DNA from: Methylococcales bacterium
Lineage (GTDB): Bacteria > Pseudomonadota > Gammaproteobacteria > Methylococcales > Methylomonadaceae
Direction: 5' to 3'
Assembly (NCBI GenBank): GCA_028715725.1
Contig: JAQURG010000035.1
Location: 1 to 36,191 of the forward strand
DNA length: 36,191 bases
Below are positions 1-8,130 of this stretch, one piece after another; within the stretch, counting starts at the first letter, position 1; each line of letters opens with the position of its first letter. Position numbers and translations under genes: made by a program. The notes below the pieces were generated by a model. It searched no databases. It worked only from the letters and a program-made list of their open reading frames with translations, and was not told the DNA's origin.

Positions 1-53
1 CGCCGATGATAGTGTGGCAGTTTGCCATGCGAAAGTAGGGAATCGCCAAGCGC
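1..53 (+). rRNA. rrf: 5S ribosomal RNA, 3' end (partial)
   Basis: The first 53 bases match the 3' third of a bacterial 5S rRNA. The CGCCGATGATAGTGTGG block is followed by a TGCCATGCGAAAGTAGGGAA helix region and a GCC-containing tail, aligning base for base with the gammaproteobacterial 5S end. The 5' part lies outside the window. A rho-independent terminator follows about 10 bases later, so this is the last gene of an rRNA operon transcribed into the window. The exact 3' end is placed by analogy with E. coli 5S. Confidence 0.93.
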
Positions 54-62
54 TTTATCCTT

Positions 63-97
63 AAAAACCCGAGACCCCCGTCCCGGGTTTTTTTTTG
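63..97 (+). terminator. Rho-independent terminator of the rRNA operon
   Basis: A hairpin (AAACCCGAGAC paired with GTCCCGGGTTT, one A-C mismatch, short C loop) is followed immediately by a run of eight or more T. It lies about 10 bases after the 5S rRNA 3' end on the same strand. Confidence 0.9.
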
Positions 98-438
98 TCT
101 GCGGGTTACGCCTACCCGCTTTTAGCCTCCGCCTGAACAGGCAATACCGCATCAGTGGATGCCCCGCTCTGAAAGCGTAACAACTTTAAGCGTTTTAGGG
201 CCAAAAGCAATATGATGAGGTAGCATGGCGGCGCCAGCGTTGGACATGATCTGCTTGGGATAGAACCTGCAGAAACCGGTTATGGACATTTCATCGTATT
301 CAGACAAAGTATCTGATCCACTTGTCTTTCTATCTTGTTTTTTGTATCTGCACTGCAATTATTTAATATGCTATAGATACTTTTAACTCATGATCAACAC
401 CATCAAAAAGTTAGGATGAGAATGAAACAATAAGGAAA

Positions 439-559
439 CATCCCTGCGGGATGAAGCCAATGATTGGGAAGGGGTCTGCATCCCCTCCCCAATCCGCGCC
501 CGAGAAAGCAACTTCGCTTCGCTTGTTGCGGGGCGCTCCTTTCGGCCTGAAGGCCGAGG
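439..559. other. Array of consecutive hairpins in the rRNA-downstream intergenic region
   Basis: Three inverted-repeat units follow each other with little spacing. First, CATCCC/GGGATG (439-453). Second, a 13-bp stem with one mismatch (462-474 with 482-494) and a 7-base loop. Third, an outer GCGCCC/GGGCGC stem (496-501 with 531-536) enclosing an inner GCAAC/GTTGC stem (508-512 with 525-529). A fourth stem, TCGGCC-TGAA-GGCCGA, spans 542-557. No T-tract follows any of them, so they are not ordinary terminators. No reading frame here looks coding. Position 98-438 holds only a short minus-strand open frame (152-358, TTG start, no recognised similarity) that I do not call a gene. The element could be a structured RNA, a REP/MITE-like repeat or a processing site. 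Its function is unknown. Confidence 0.6.
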
Positions 560-602
560 TCTAAGACCAGCAAGGAATATTGATCAAGAAGAGCAAGCTG
601 CT

Positions 603-764
603 ATGGATGCAGTCAATCAGTTTCTTGACAGCTATTCGCAAAAAGACATCGAAGATTGCATGTATAAGATAGCGTATCAAAGCCGATACTGCACCATGCC
701 TAACAGTATTTCCGCCAGTTCAAGTTCATCAAATCACGATTTAATGGAGATGCAGAATAACTAA
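603..764 (+). pseudogene. SnoaL/NTF2-like fold gene remnant (short)
   Basis: A 53-residue frame runs from an ATG to a TAA. It begins with an amphipathic segment reading MDAVNQFLDSYSQKDIEDC, which resembles the first helix of SnoaL/DUF4440-type NTF2-like proteins (a FLxxYxxxD pattern near the N-terminus). Those proteins are normally 120-150 residues. Here the similarity stops after about 25 residues and the rest is Ser/Asn-rich with no recognisable core, so it looks like a truncated or frame-disrupted copy. The same frame is open upstream to about 576, inside the end of the hairpin region. Its stop codon overlaps the stop of the minus-strand gene next to it by three bases. The family assignment rests on a short stretch and is tentative. 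Confidence 0.35.
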
Positions 765-1501
765 TTCTTCAAAAGGCTTTCTAATCCAGCCATCCAGTTA
801 GAAAAATCAGTAATGTAGTTATAACCACAGACTGTTTTGAGAGGTCTCCTCTTGACCACTTCAAGTATTCGCTGTGCCTGTTTCATCGTTTCCTGTTTCG
901 GGCCGAATGGATTAAAAGACATACTGCCATCAGTTAAAAACACATAATCACAGATGAACAGCACATCATCATGAATATAGAAGGTGAATCCGGGCGTATG
1001 CCCGCCCGTATGATAAGCCTCAACGCCATAGATGTTAAAGTCATCGAGAAAACGTTGATCAATGGTAAATAATGCGGCCAAGCTGTGCCTAGAGTCCAGA
1101 TCATGCAGCCAGATTTCCATATTCCAGATCTGGCGGTATTGATTTGAGGCTCCCATGAAATGATGATGCGTGAACAGAATGGCATCAACCGGAGCCAGTC
1201 CGCGATTAAATGCTGAGGGTGAATCAATCCAGACCGTGCCTCCCTCGGCTTCAATGCGATAAGCGGCATGTTCATAACCGAGTTTTGGCACAGAAAGCAA
1301 CTGACTGACGACATTATTTACAGTGTGCTCGGTAACGTGATATTTTTTTTCAACCTCATCCCAGTGCATGAAGCGGTCATGATGAGCCCCGCAAAACGGG
1401 CAAACCTCGGGCATTGAGCCGATCATATTATAACCGCATTGAAGACAAACCCACTGTTGCATATCGCTGAGCCTGTCGTCATGTTTTACGGGCATTATCA
1501 T
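761..1501 (-). CDS. Rubredoxin-like / metallo-beta-lactamase-fold protein
   Basis: This 246-residue protein has a rubredoxin-type iron or zinc knuckle at the N-terminus (C19-x2-C22-G and C34-P-x-C37-G), followed by a metallo-beta-lactamase (MBL) fold from about residue 65. MBL landmarks are T111-H112-H113-H114, G167-H168-T169-P170-G and C184-D185. The usual HxHxDH loop is altered: the positions of D and the third H are Met and Gly, and the last motif reads CGYN in place of a GH pair. A second metal site is therefore probably missing. The start is chosen at the ATG at 1501 because AGGAGG lies 7 bases upstream; the frame is open to 1582 but has no such site. The protein is probably cytosolic. 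Rubredoxin-MBL fusions suggest a redox role or a hydrolase of the glyoxalase II type. The substrate is unknown. Confidence 0.8.
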   Translation of the reverse strand: MIMPVKHDDRLSDMQQWVCLQCGYNMIGSMPEVCPFCGAHHDRFMHWDEVEKKYHVTEHTVNNVVSQLLSVPKLGYEHAAYRIEAEGGTVWIDSPSAFNRGLAPVDAILFTHHHFMGASNQYRQIWNMEIWLHDLDSRHSLAALFTIDQRFLDDFNIYGVEAYHTGGHTPGFTFYIHDDVLFICDYVFLTDGSMSFNPFGPKQETMKQAQRILEVVKRRPLKTVCGYNYITDFSNWMAGLESLLKN

Positions 1502-1582
1502 AAAATAACCTCCTGTGACAGCTATGTAACCGGTCGAAATTTTAATATGAGCATTATCAGCCAGAACTGCACTATAAATCAA

Positions 1583-2052
1583 TTATTTGCCATTATCTTC
1601 TGTCAATAAACGGGTTTCACCAAACTGCAATGCCGCCAGCCGCGCATGGGTACCTGCCTGTTTTAATAACTCTGATGTTTGCCGATGGTGACGATTTGTA
1701 CTTTCAAACGCTGCCTGATAGTCGAAAATGCCTATAGCCACCGACGCATTAAAAAGATTACTACCAAACAATTCCAGACTATATGCCTGACGAGCTGTAT
1801 CGCATTCAGAGCATTTCCGGCCAAGGCGCTGGATTGGACAATACGGCAGTCAGCCTGGACAAGACTTCGCCGACGGACATGGTTTTCAAAACAAAGGAGG
1901 CCAGAGTTAGCACATACCGACTTAATATTTTGATTTTATGGGTCCATTATCAGCAGATTGATTGCTCAACAGATTTTCCTCATCGGTCTATTGTTTCATT
2001 TGATGCGGTTCATTATCACAGGATCATGAAGACGGCGTCGAGCCTAAAGTAA
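1583..2052. other. Ambiguous stretch with weak, overlapping open frames
   Basis: No gene can be called with confidence here. The minus strand has an open frame with a TTG start (1583-1771, 62 residues; the frame stays open back to about 1850), and its stop lies about 80 bases before the rubredoxin-MBL start. The plus strand has an 89-residue frame (1783-2052) without a clear ribosome binding site. Neither shows a motif I recognise, and they partly overlap antisense to each other. The stretch may hold decayed gene remnants. The following 2053-2166 holds nothing I can identify. Confidence 0.3.
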
Positions 2053-2166
2053 ATAGGTATACGAATTTCCGCTGCGCCAAATTTCAAGGACGGGCAGAGG
2101 GCTTAAAAGAATGGCTGATATTTAAAGGGTTCTGACATCGGTCAGAGTGAGGAAGGGCGTAAGTGA

Positions 2167-2385
2167 TTAATGCTGCCAGTTGCCATGATATCGACCTCTA
2201 TCTTTACCTTTACCTTTACCATATCCATGGCTACCGTTGCCGTGATAGTGGTTTTCATGATAATTGCCATAACCTCTATCATAATAGGATCTACCATATC
2301 CTCCCTCATAGAGATGATGCGGATAATACATGCAGGCATTTAATAACAACATCAAACCCAATAACAGAATTTTTAATATGGCCAT
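2167..2385 (-). CDS. Small Gly/Tyr/His-rich lipoprotein
   Basis: A 72-residue protein starts with a short charged end and a Leu-rich hydrophobic segment ending in the lipobox LLNAC, with the lipid-carrying Cys at residue 18. The mature part is almost entirely Gly, Tyr, His, Asn, Arg and Lys, including GYG repeats and a GKGKGKD run encoded by a short TTTACC tandem repeat (minus-strand sense). AGAGGAG lies about 8 bases before the ATG, supporting this start. The many His residues suggest metal or surface binding, but this is inference. The composition resembles other small low-complexity envelope lipoproteins of Gram-negative bacteria. No neighbour is close enough to form an operon with it. Confidence 0.72.
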   Translation of the reverse strand: MAILKILLLGLMLLLNACMYYPHHLYEGGYGRSYYDRGYGNYHENHYHGNGSHGYGKGKGKDRGRYHGNWQH

Positions 2386-2513
2386 TACGGTATCTCCTCT
2401 TGAACTATTGGAAGAAATATTAAATGACAGCCGCTGAATATAGAATGAACTGAATTATTGTACCAATGATGAAAATGTAATTCGGCTACTAAACGTATGG
2501 AAGATATAGGGTA

Positions 2514-2535
2514 GAGATCAATTTAATCTGATCTC
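2514..2535. repeat. Short inverted repeat upstream of the phosphate transport genes
   Basis: A perfect 7-bp inverted repeat (GAGATCA at 2514-2520, TGATCTC at 2529-2535) is separated by 8 A/T-rich bases. It lies about 240 bases before the DUF47/Pit pair. It could be an operator, but no regulator can be named. Confidence 0.4.
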
Positions 2536-2572
2536 TTGGATATGCTGAGTGTGCTGGAAAGTCATTCAGTAT

Positions 2573-2602
2573 CGCTGGCTAAAAACCAGCGTTTAAATTT
2601 TT
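2573..2602 (+). terminator. Possible rho-independent terminator
   Basis: A perfect 6-bp stem (CGCTGG at 2573-2578, CCAGCG at 2586-2591) with a 7-base loop is followed by TTTAAATTTTT. There is no obvious plus-strand gene just upstream. It may insulate the phosphate genes from upstream readthrough or be the remains of a lost gene. Confidence 0.45.
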
Positions 2603-2773
2603 CTCTGCCAAAGATAGCTGACAGTGAATTCCGGTTTTAGCTCATCTGCGCCGGCCCATAAATAGTGTAAAAACGTTGACCTGGAGGACAACATCTATTG
2701 ATATGAATCACTACTGTTATGAGATAATTGTGAGAAAAGTAAACGCCTTTTGGCTCATAAATAAGGAAACAAC

Positions 2774-3403
2774 ATGTTCTCATTACAAACTATTTTCGGT
2801 AAAGGTGATAAATTCTATGGTTTACTCGAAGCCAGTGCCGAGTCAGTGCGTTTATCAGCCCAGGCGCTAATTGAATTTTTGAATACACCGGTACCCGATC
2901 GTTCATTGGAAAAGTTTAAACTGGCGCGCCGGCAGGAAAAAAATTTATTCTCACAAATCAGTAAAGAATTGGTTAACACGTTTGTCACCGTGCTTGAACG
3001 TGAAGATATTGAAGCTCTTAGTAGCGCACTTTACAAAATTCCTAAAATTGTGGAAAAGTTTGCGGAGCGTCATACACTGGCCTTGACCCGTATCGGCGAT
3101 GTCGATTTCACCAGCCGTGCCGTTATGCTGGAACAGGCCTGTGAAGTCCTGGAGCATATGGTTGGGCTGTTACGTAAAGGAATGGATCTGGAGAAAGCCA
3201 AAAAATTAAACGATCAGTTGCAGGCCATTGAAGCCGAAGCCGACCGCCACATTCTCGATTTATATAAAGATGCCTATATCAATGAAACCGATCCGATCCG
3301 TTACATGATAAAAATGGATTTATTTGAAATCCTGGAAAAAGCAATTGATCGCTGCCGAGACGCCGGCAATGTTATTTATCACATTGTCTTAAAAAATTCA
3401 TAA
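2774..3403 (+). CDS. DUF47/PhoU-like phosphate transport accessory protein
   Basis: A 209-residue, almost entirely helical protein of the DUF47 (TIGR00153) family, which has a PhoU-like fold. The length is normal for the family (about 205-225). The N-terminus carries the typical opening (F-x3-F-G-K-x-D-K-F-Y-x-L-L) and the C-terminal half the conserved E-A-D-R-H-I and D-L-x-E-I-L-E-K-A-I-D-R-C blocks. These proteins are cytosolic and are thought to control the low-affinity phosphate carrier encoded next door. The pit gene begins 9 bases after this stop, so the two are surely co-transcribed. AAGGA lies 7-8 bases before the ATG. The frame and codon use are uninterrupted. Confidence 0.93.
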   Translation: MFSLQTIFGKGDKFYGLLEASAESVRLSAQALIEFLNTPVPDRSLEKFKLARRQEKNLFSQISKELVNTFVTVLEREDIEALSSALYKIPKIVEKFAERHTLALTRIGDVDFTSRAVMLEQACEVLEHMVGLLRKGMDLEKAKKLNDQLQAIEAEADRHILDLYKDAYINETDPIRYMIKMDLFEILEKAIDRCRDAGNVIYHIVLKNS

Positions 3404-3412
3404 GAGATTACT

Positions 3413-4525
3413 ATGCTGACTCTGCTTTTGCTTGTCATCCTGGCAGCGCTGATATTCGAGTTTATTAATGGATTTCATGATACCGCAAATTCGATTGCCA
3501 CCGTTGTCGCCACCAAAGTATTAACCCCGGCGCAAGCAGTAATGCTTGCCGCAACCACTAACCTAGCCGGCGCGTTCTCTGGCACGGCAGTGGCTAAAAC
3601 CATTTCATCGGGGTTAGTGGATACGAATATGGTGACTGTCAGCTCCGAGGTTCTGATATGCGCTCTGACCAGTGCAATTATCTGGAATCTTATTACCTGG
3701 ATAATGGGATTGCCTTCTTCTTCCAGCCACGCCTTGATCGGCGGGCTGTGCGGTGCGGCTCTGGCGGCCGGGAATAATAATCCCGATGTGCTGATATGGT
3801 CAAAAACGGCGGTTGTCTGGACAGAAAACAAAGGATTGCTATGGAAGGTCATTATTCCGATGGTCAGTTCTCCAATCTTGGGTTTTGCTCTCGGCATCGT
3901 TATAATGGGTGGATTGATGGCTATCATCAGCGGTATGAATACCCGAGGTGGAGCCCTGGCGAAAATGGCGCGACCGAAATGCGTTAATTTTGTGTTCGGG
4001 AAAGCCCAACTTTTGTCAGCCGGTTATATGGGGTTTGCTCATGGCAGCAACGATGCGCAAAAAACCATGGGTATTATTGCTTTGGCGATTTTTGCGGCTA
4101 ACAGTGCGGGCACGCTCGACCAGTTGCCTGGCTGGGCGGAATTTCTTCGGCCGAATGGTGGAGAAAAAGACATTGATATCTGGATCATCTTTACTTGTGC
4201 TTTGATTATGGCGTTAGGCACTGCTATAGGCGGATGGCGTATCATCAAAACGCTCGGCCACAAAATGGTGAAATTACATCCGATAAACGGCTTTGCAGCA
4301 GAAACCAGCTCAGCGACAATCCTGCTAACCACGGCCCATTTCGGTATGCCGGTTTCCACGACACATTGTATTTCAACGTCGATCATGGGCGTAGGTTTTG
4401 CCAAAAATCTTCATGCACTTAAGCTTAGCATCGTCAAACGGATTCTTTGGGCTTGGGTCTTGACGATTCCGGCAACAGGAGGTTTATCCTGGGGTATGGT
4501 AAGTTTATTAGCCCTTTTGCACTAG
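3413..4525 (+). CDS. pit: Low-affinity inorganic phosphate transporter (Pit family)
   Basis: A 370-residue polytopic inner-membrane protein of the PiT family that couples phosphate (often metal-phosphate) uptake to a cation gradient. The two inverted-repeat signatures are visible: G-F-H-D-T-A-N-S near residue 22 and H-G-S-N-D-A-Q-K near 209. Each is followed by a Ser-rich helix end (S-S-S-H-A-L-I-G-G near 103 and P-V-S-T-T-H near 313). Around ten hydrophobic segments can be counted. It is shorter than E. coli PitA (about 500 residues) because the long central cytoplasmic loop is missing, as in most Pit proteins paired with DUF47. It lies 9 bases downstream of the DUF47 gene. No Pho box was identified upstream. 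Confidence 0.94.
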   Translation: MLTLLLLVILAALIFEFINGFHDTANSIATVVATKVLTPAQAVMLAATTNLAGAFSGTAVAKTISSGLVDTNMVTVSSEVLICALTSAIIWNLITWIMGLPSSSSHALIGGLCGAALAAGNNNPDVLIWSKTAVVWTENKGLLWKVIIPMVSSPILGFALGIVIMGGLMAIISGMNTRGGALAKMARPKCVNFVFGKAQLLSAGYMGFAHGSNDAQKTMGIIALAIFAANSAGTLDQLPGWAEFLRPNGGEKDIDIWIIFTCALIMALGTAIGGWRIIKTLGHKMVKLHPINGFAAETSSATILLTTAHFGMPVSTTHCISTSIMGVGFAKNLHALKLSIVKRILWAWVLTIPATGGLSWGMVSLLALLH

Positions 4526-4793
4526 CGGAAGACAAGAGTCCTGATAGATTGCAAATGGCGTGAATTGGTTTTAAAGAAATCTATGGAAGATTATCAATGA
4601 CTGATTGACGCGCTAATGTATTAATATCCATTAGTTTTGAGCCGCTTCCGATAGGATAGCAAAAGAGCAAGCAGTAATTGGCAGGCACATCGAATCGTCT
4701 TTGCCGCTCTCTGCAAAGCCATTGCTCAAAACTTTTCTTTCTGGATCAGGAAGTTGCTAATGAAAAGTTATGGCATCTTCCTGTTTATTATAT

Positions 4794-5813
4794 TCAACGG
4801 CGCCTATCATATCCGTTTGGATTCCGGGATTGCCAGCGCCAAGCGTCCTCACACATTGTGTCAAGACCTCGGGTCGCGCGCCATCCCAATAATTCAGACG
4901 CGAGCGTTGGATCTGCATAGCAGGCAGCGATATCGCCGGGCCGGCGTCCGACGATGCGGTAAGGCACTTTATGGCCGCTGGCTTTCTCGAAGGCATGGAC
5001 GACTTGCAGTACGCTGTAGCCCTGACCCGTTCCCAGATTGACGGTAAACAGCCCGGTCGAGTCCTGCAAAAGCCGTAATGCCGCCAGATGGCCCAAGGCC
5101 AGATCAACGACATGAATATAATCACGTACCCCGGTGCCGTCAGGAGTAAGGTAGTCACCGCCAAATATATTCAATTCAGCAAGTTTGCCCACCGCAACCT
5201 GCGATACGAAAGGCATCAGGTTGTTGGGTATGCCGTTGGGGTCTTCTCCGATCATTCCGCTTTCATGAGCTCCGACCGGGTTAAAGTATCGTAACAAACC
5301 TATACGCCATTCAGGATCAGAGTGCGCCAGATCCCGATAGATTTGTTCTATCATCAGTTTAGAGCCGCCATAGGGATTCGTCGCTCCAACCGGAAAATCC
5401 TCGCGAATCGGCACGGTAGCCGGATCGCCATATACCGTGGCAGAGGAGCTGAACACCAGCCTCTTCAAATCAAATTCTGCCATGACTTCTGCCAGCACTA
5501 TGCTACCGGTGACATTATTGTCATAATACATTAATGGTTTTTTCACTGATTCACCTACCGCTTTCAGACCGGCAAAATGCACTACCGCATCAATGGCATG
5601 GTCCGAAAACAGCTTACGCAAAGCAACGCGATCTCGTATATCACCCTGCATCAGATCTAATGACCGGCCTGCAAGATGCTGCACACGCAGCAGCGACTCA
5701 GCCTTGCTATTGCAGAGGTTATCCAGAACGATAACCTCATACCCGGCATTCAATAGCTCAAGGCAAGTATGCGAACCGATATATCCGGCGCCGCCGGTGA
5801 CTAATACTTTCAT
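4794..5813 (-). CDS. galE: UDP-glucose 4-epimerase
   Basis: A 339-residue extended short-chain dehydrogenase that interconverts UDP-galactose and UDP-glucose using tightly bound NAD. It opens with [16 protein letters not shown] (Rossmann G-x2-G-x2-G). It has the catalytic S-S-S-A-T-V-Y-G segment and the Y-x3-K pair in P-Y-G-G-S-K, then N-P-V-G-A-H-E-S-G and the substrate-binding R-R-P-G-D block near the end. Length is normal. AAAGGGG sits 6 bases before the ATG at 5813, so I start there and not at the ATG six bases upstream. It is the last gene of the minus-strand region and closes the Leloir pathway with galK and galT, although those lie 4-6 kb away and probably in another transcript. Confidence 0.95.
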   Translation of the reverse strand: MKVLVTGGAGYIGSHTCLELLNAGYEVIVLDNLCNSKAESLLRVQHLAGRSLDLMQGDIRDRVALRKLFSDHAIDAVVHFAGLKAVGESVKKPLMYYDNNVTGSIVLAEVMAEFDLKRLVFSSSATVYGDPATVPIREDFPVGATNPYGGSKLMIEQIYRDLAHSDPEWRIGLLRYFNPVGAHESGMIGEDPNGIPNNLMPFVSQVAVGKLAELNIFGGDYLTPDGTGVRDYIHVVDLALGHLAALRLLQDSTGLFTVNLGTGQGYSVLQVVHAFEKASGHKVPYRIVGRRPGDIAACYADPTLASELLGWRATRGLDTMCEDAWRWQSRNPNGYDRRR

Positions 5814-6094
5814 GCTCATCCCCTTTAGGAAGAAAATAACGACTGGATTGACCGTGGCATTCCTTTGCTGAGTCTCGCTTTATTCTATTATTTATCGGTT
5901 GTTTTGACGCGTTCCTTGCTCAATTTGCGATAGGTATATATTAACTTGAAAATTTTTTTCTGCCGAATTACTTAGGCGATTTCAATCACAATACCAATAG
6001 GCTTAATGTGCGCATCTTTCCCAAACAGTCAGAATCATACAGACCTTATTGACTGGCTTGTGGTATTCAATAGTTTTATTGGTACTGAGGTTCA

Positions 6095-6709
6095 TTAGCC
6101 GCCGAGCGTCTGGTCCTGTTTTTTAAACCAGCTGAGCGCGTGTTCAAAATGTTGCGGGTCAAAATCCGGCCAATATTCATCCCTGATATAAAAATCTGCA
6201 TAAACAGATTGCACCGGAAGAAAACCGCTTAATCGGCGTCCTCCTCCCCAACGCACAATCAAATCCAGCCGTGAAACTTCTTTTGAATGCAGACCGCCGT
6301 TTTTAAGGCCGGCTAAATCCCATTCCCAGCCATAATTAATCAGCAGGTTCACTTTCATGCCTTCACCCTGACGTTGCCGGAACTCCTTTAATGCCGCAGG
6401 GAAGTGTTTCGAGGTGTCGTCGCCGACCACAAGCAAAGCCGCTCCTCGCCGCACCATCTCGAAAGCGAACGCCACAGAGGCTTCACTGAATGCGTCTTTC
6501 TGTATCGAAGGCCGCTTTAGATTATCTTGAGTAAAGCAATAAATCGACGCTTCCTCAATTCCGCATTCCTTGCATTGCTCGTACAGTAGCAAGCCCGGAC
6601 TGATGCCATAAGCATAGCCGGCTTCTTTCGGAAGACCGCGGTCCAGAGCCCAGCGGCGGTTTCCATCGGGAATGAAGCCGACGTGCCGGGGAATATTATT
6701 TTTTGCCAT
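6095..6709 (-). CDS. Short, divergent cis-prenyltransferase (UppS family)
   Basis: This 204-residue protein belongs to the undecaprenyl diphosphate synthase family, which condenses isopentenyl diphosphate in cis onto an allylic primer. Visible landmarks are H9-V-G-F-I-P-D15-G-N-R-R-W (D15 is the catalytic aspartate position), D-N-L-K-R-P (equivalent to the S-x-E-N-x-x-R-P loop), and a C-terminal R-W-G-G-G-R-R-L-S-G-F-L followed by Y-A-D-F-Y. In housekeeping UppS these last blocks are R-T-G-G-E-x-R-x-S-N-F-L and Y-A-E-L-Y, so the Mg-binding Glu is an Asp here and several core residues differ. It is also about 40 residues shorter, mostly missing the segment before the R-x-G-G block. AGAAGG lies 6 bases before the ATG at 6709. 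It is probably a specialised enzyme, not the cell-wall UppS. The product is unknown. Confidence 0.82.
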   Translation of the reverse strand: MAKNNIPRHVGFIPDGNRRWALDRGLPKEAGYAYGISPGLLLYEQCKECGIEEASIYCFTQDNLKRPSIQKDAFSEASVAFAFEMVRRGAALLVVGDDTSKHFPAALKEFRQRQGEGMKVNLLINYGWEWDLAGLKNGGLHSKEVSRLDLIVRWGGGRRLSGFLPVQSVYADFYIRDEYWPDFDPQHFEHALSWFKKQDQTLGG

Positions 6710-6849
6710 TGCCAACCTTCTTTCCCGATAAAATAGACTTGATCCTATATTCAGAGGCTATCAATAGGGGACGCGTATCTGATTCATGCGGCATTAAATC
6801 TTTTTTCATCCTTAACTCCTCGAAAAATGGCAGAGTGCCAATGGGCAAA

Positions 6850-8112
6850 TTAAACCATAGCATTATTTAACAGCCTCACGTCGCTGATCACAAAACGGCT
6901 TTTCGGTAATGTTGGCATTTGCGACAAGCTAATCTTTAAATTCTGTTCGGGCACTGTATAGGTTATTGACTCAGTCAGTACCTTCAGCGCGACCTTCATC
7001 AGTTCTATCGTGATCCATTCACCAGGGCAACGATGATTCGTATCATGATCACCGCCTCCCTGGGGAATAAAGTTAAATGCGCTCTCATCCCATTGACGGA
7101 ACCGTTCCGGTTGAAATCTTTCCGGCTCTTCCCATATGCGGGCATCGTGATTTGTACCGTATAAGTCTAACAGAACCCTTATTCCTTTCGGGAAGCGGTA
7201 ACCTTTCCATTCAAATTCTTCCTTGACACGGGCCGCAGCAGCTGGAAAAAATGGATAAAAGCGGCGCACCTCTTGCACAAACCATTGATAGTAATCCTCT
7301 TCGCCTTTTAAGAGATTTTGCCATTGTTCCGGATGCTCATGCAGCGCCAATGCCAGGAAGACGATGAAACGGCCGATAGCTACCGTTGGCCGCAATACAT
7401 TGATCAGCTCTACGGCTGCAATTTTGCCGGCTAAAAGTTCGCCGTCCAGGCCTCGATGCCAGGAAATGACGTAAAGCGCACTCTGTTCCGGCGGCTCTAT
7501 ATTGTGGCTGCGCACGTTTTCTATGATATTTTCCACCCATTTCTCTGTTTTTTTACGGGCCCATCTTCCGCTCCAGTATTTCAATCCGACAGCTCCGGAC
7601 GCCTCGATCATGGCAGCAAGATCGGCTGTTCTTTGCCTGGCTTCATTCTCTTCAAGAAAGACTCCCGCCCATGTGCATACAGCGCGGCACAACAGTTCCT
7701 GTACTTCATCAAATAGAATCACCTTGCCCATAATTTCCCACTTCTTGCTGTAGGCTCGCCATTGCTCCTGTGTCAAATCCGCTAACTGCTGAATGCTCTC
7801 AGGAGACATTAACGACATGAACATCTGTTTACGGTGTCGATGCGCTTCACCGTCCAATCCCTGCACACCGCCTTCGCCAAACAGTGTCTTCATCATCCTG
7901 GAGGGAGCGGCTCCCTGTCGCTGAAACCGGGGGGCATCATAGAAAATCTGGGCCGCTTCCTCACCGATCATACAGATAGTTGGTTGGAGCAAGAGGCGGG
8001 TTTGAAAAACATCAGTTTGCAGACGTTGACATCTTTTTGAAATGAACAAATAGCCGTCCCACTTCATCGCCAGAGTGCTATCCAGAGTATTGTCGCTCGG
8101 TATAGTTGACAT
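6850..8112 (-). CDS. CYP152-family cytochrome P450 (fatty-acid peroxygenase)
   Basis: A 420-residue P450 of the hydrogen-peroxide-driven CYP152 family (P450-SPalpha, P450-BSbeta, OleT), which hydroxylates or decarboxylates fatty acids. Family marks: L-D-x-T-L near the N-terminus, an F-Y-D-x2-R-F-Q-R segment, G-V-Q84-G-L-D-G, V-E-L-I-N-V-L-R241-P242 (the Arg-Pro pair that anchors the fatty-acid carboxylate in this family), E-V-R-R-F-Y-P-F, and a heme loop F-I-P-Q-G-G-G with R-C362-P-G-E-W. Length equals the family's usual 415-420. The residue corresponding to OleT His85 is Gln, as in the hydroxylating members, so hydroxylation is the likelier outcome. No redox partner is needed, and none is encoded nearby. 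It lies between a GH1-like glycosidase and a cis-prenyltransferase on the same strand. Confidence 0.92.
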   Translation of the reverse strand: MSTIPSDNTLDSTLAMKWDGYLFISKRCQRLQTDVFQTRLLLQPTICMIGEEAAQIFYDAPRFQRQGAAPSRMMKTLFGEGGVQGLDGEAHRHRKQMFMSLMSPESIQQLADLTQEQWRAYSKKWEIMGKVILFDEVQELLCRAVCTWAGVFLEENEARQRTADLAAMIEASGAVGLKYWSGRWARKKTEKWVENIIENVRSHNIEPPEQSALYVISWHRGLDGELLAGKIAAVELINVLRPTVAIGRFIVFLALALHEHPEQWQNLLKGEEDYYQWFVQEVRRFYPFFPAAAARVKEEFEWKGYRFPKGIRVLLDLYGTNHDARIWEEPERFQPERFRQWDESAFNFIPQGGGDHDTNHRCPGEWITIELMKVALKVLTESITYTVPEQNLKISLSQMPTLPKSRFVISDVRLLNNAMV

Positions 8113-8130
8113 GGAGTCTCTCTCATTCAG

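Noticed and set aside
2199-2225. Tandem TTTACC repeat considered as a microsatellite or CRISPR-like unit
   Set aside because: It is three short units inside the coding sequence of the small lipoprotein and encodes its GKGKGK run.
3475-3927. 150-residue minus-strand frame
   Set aside because: It lies entirely antisense inside pit and has no motif or ribosome binding site; it follows from the codon pattern of pit.
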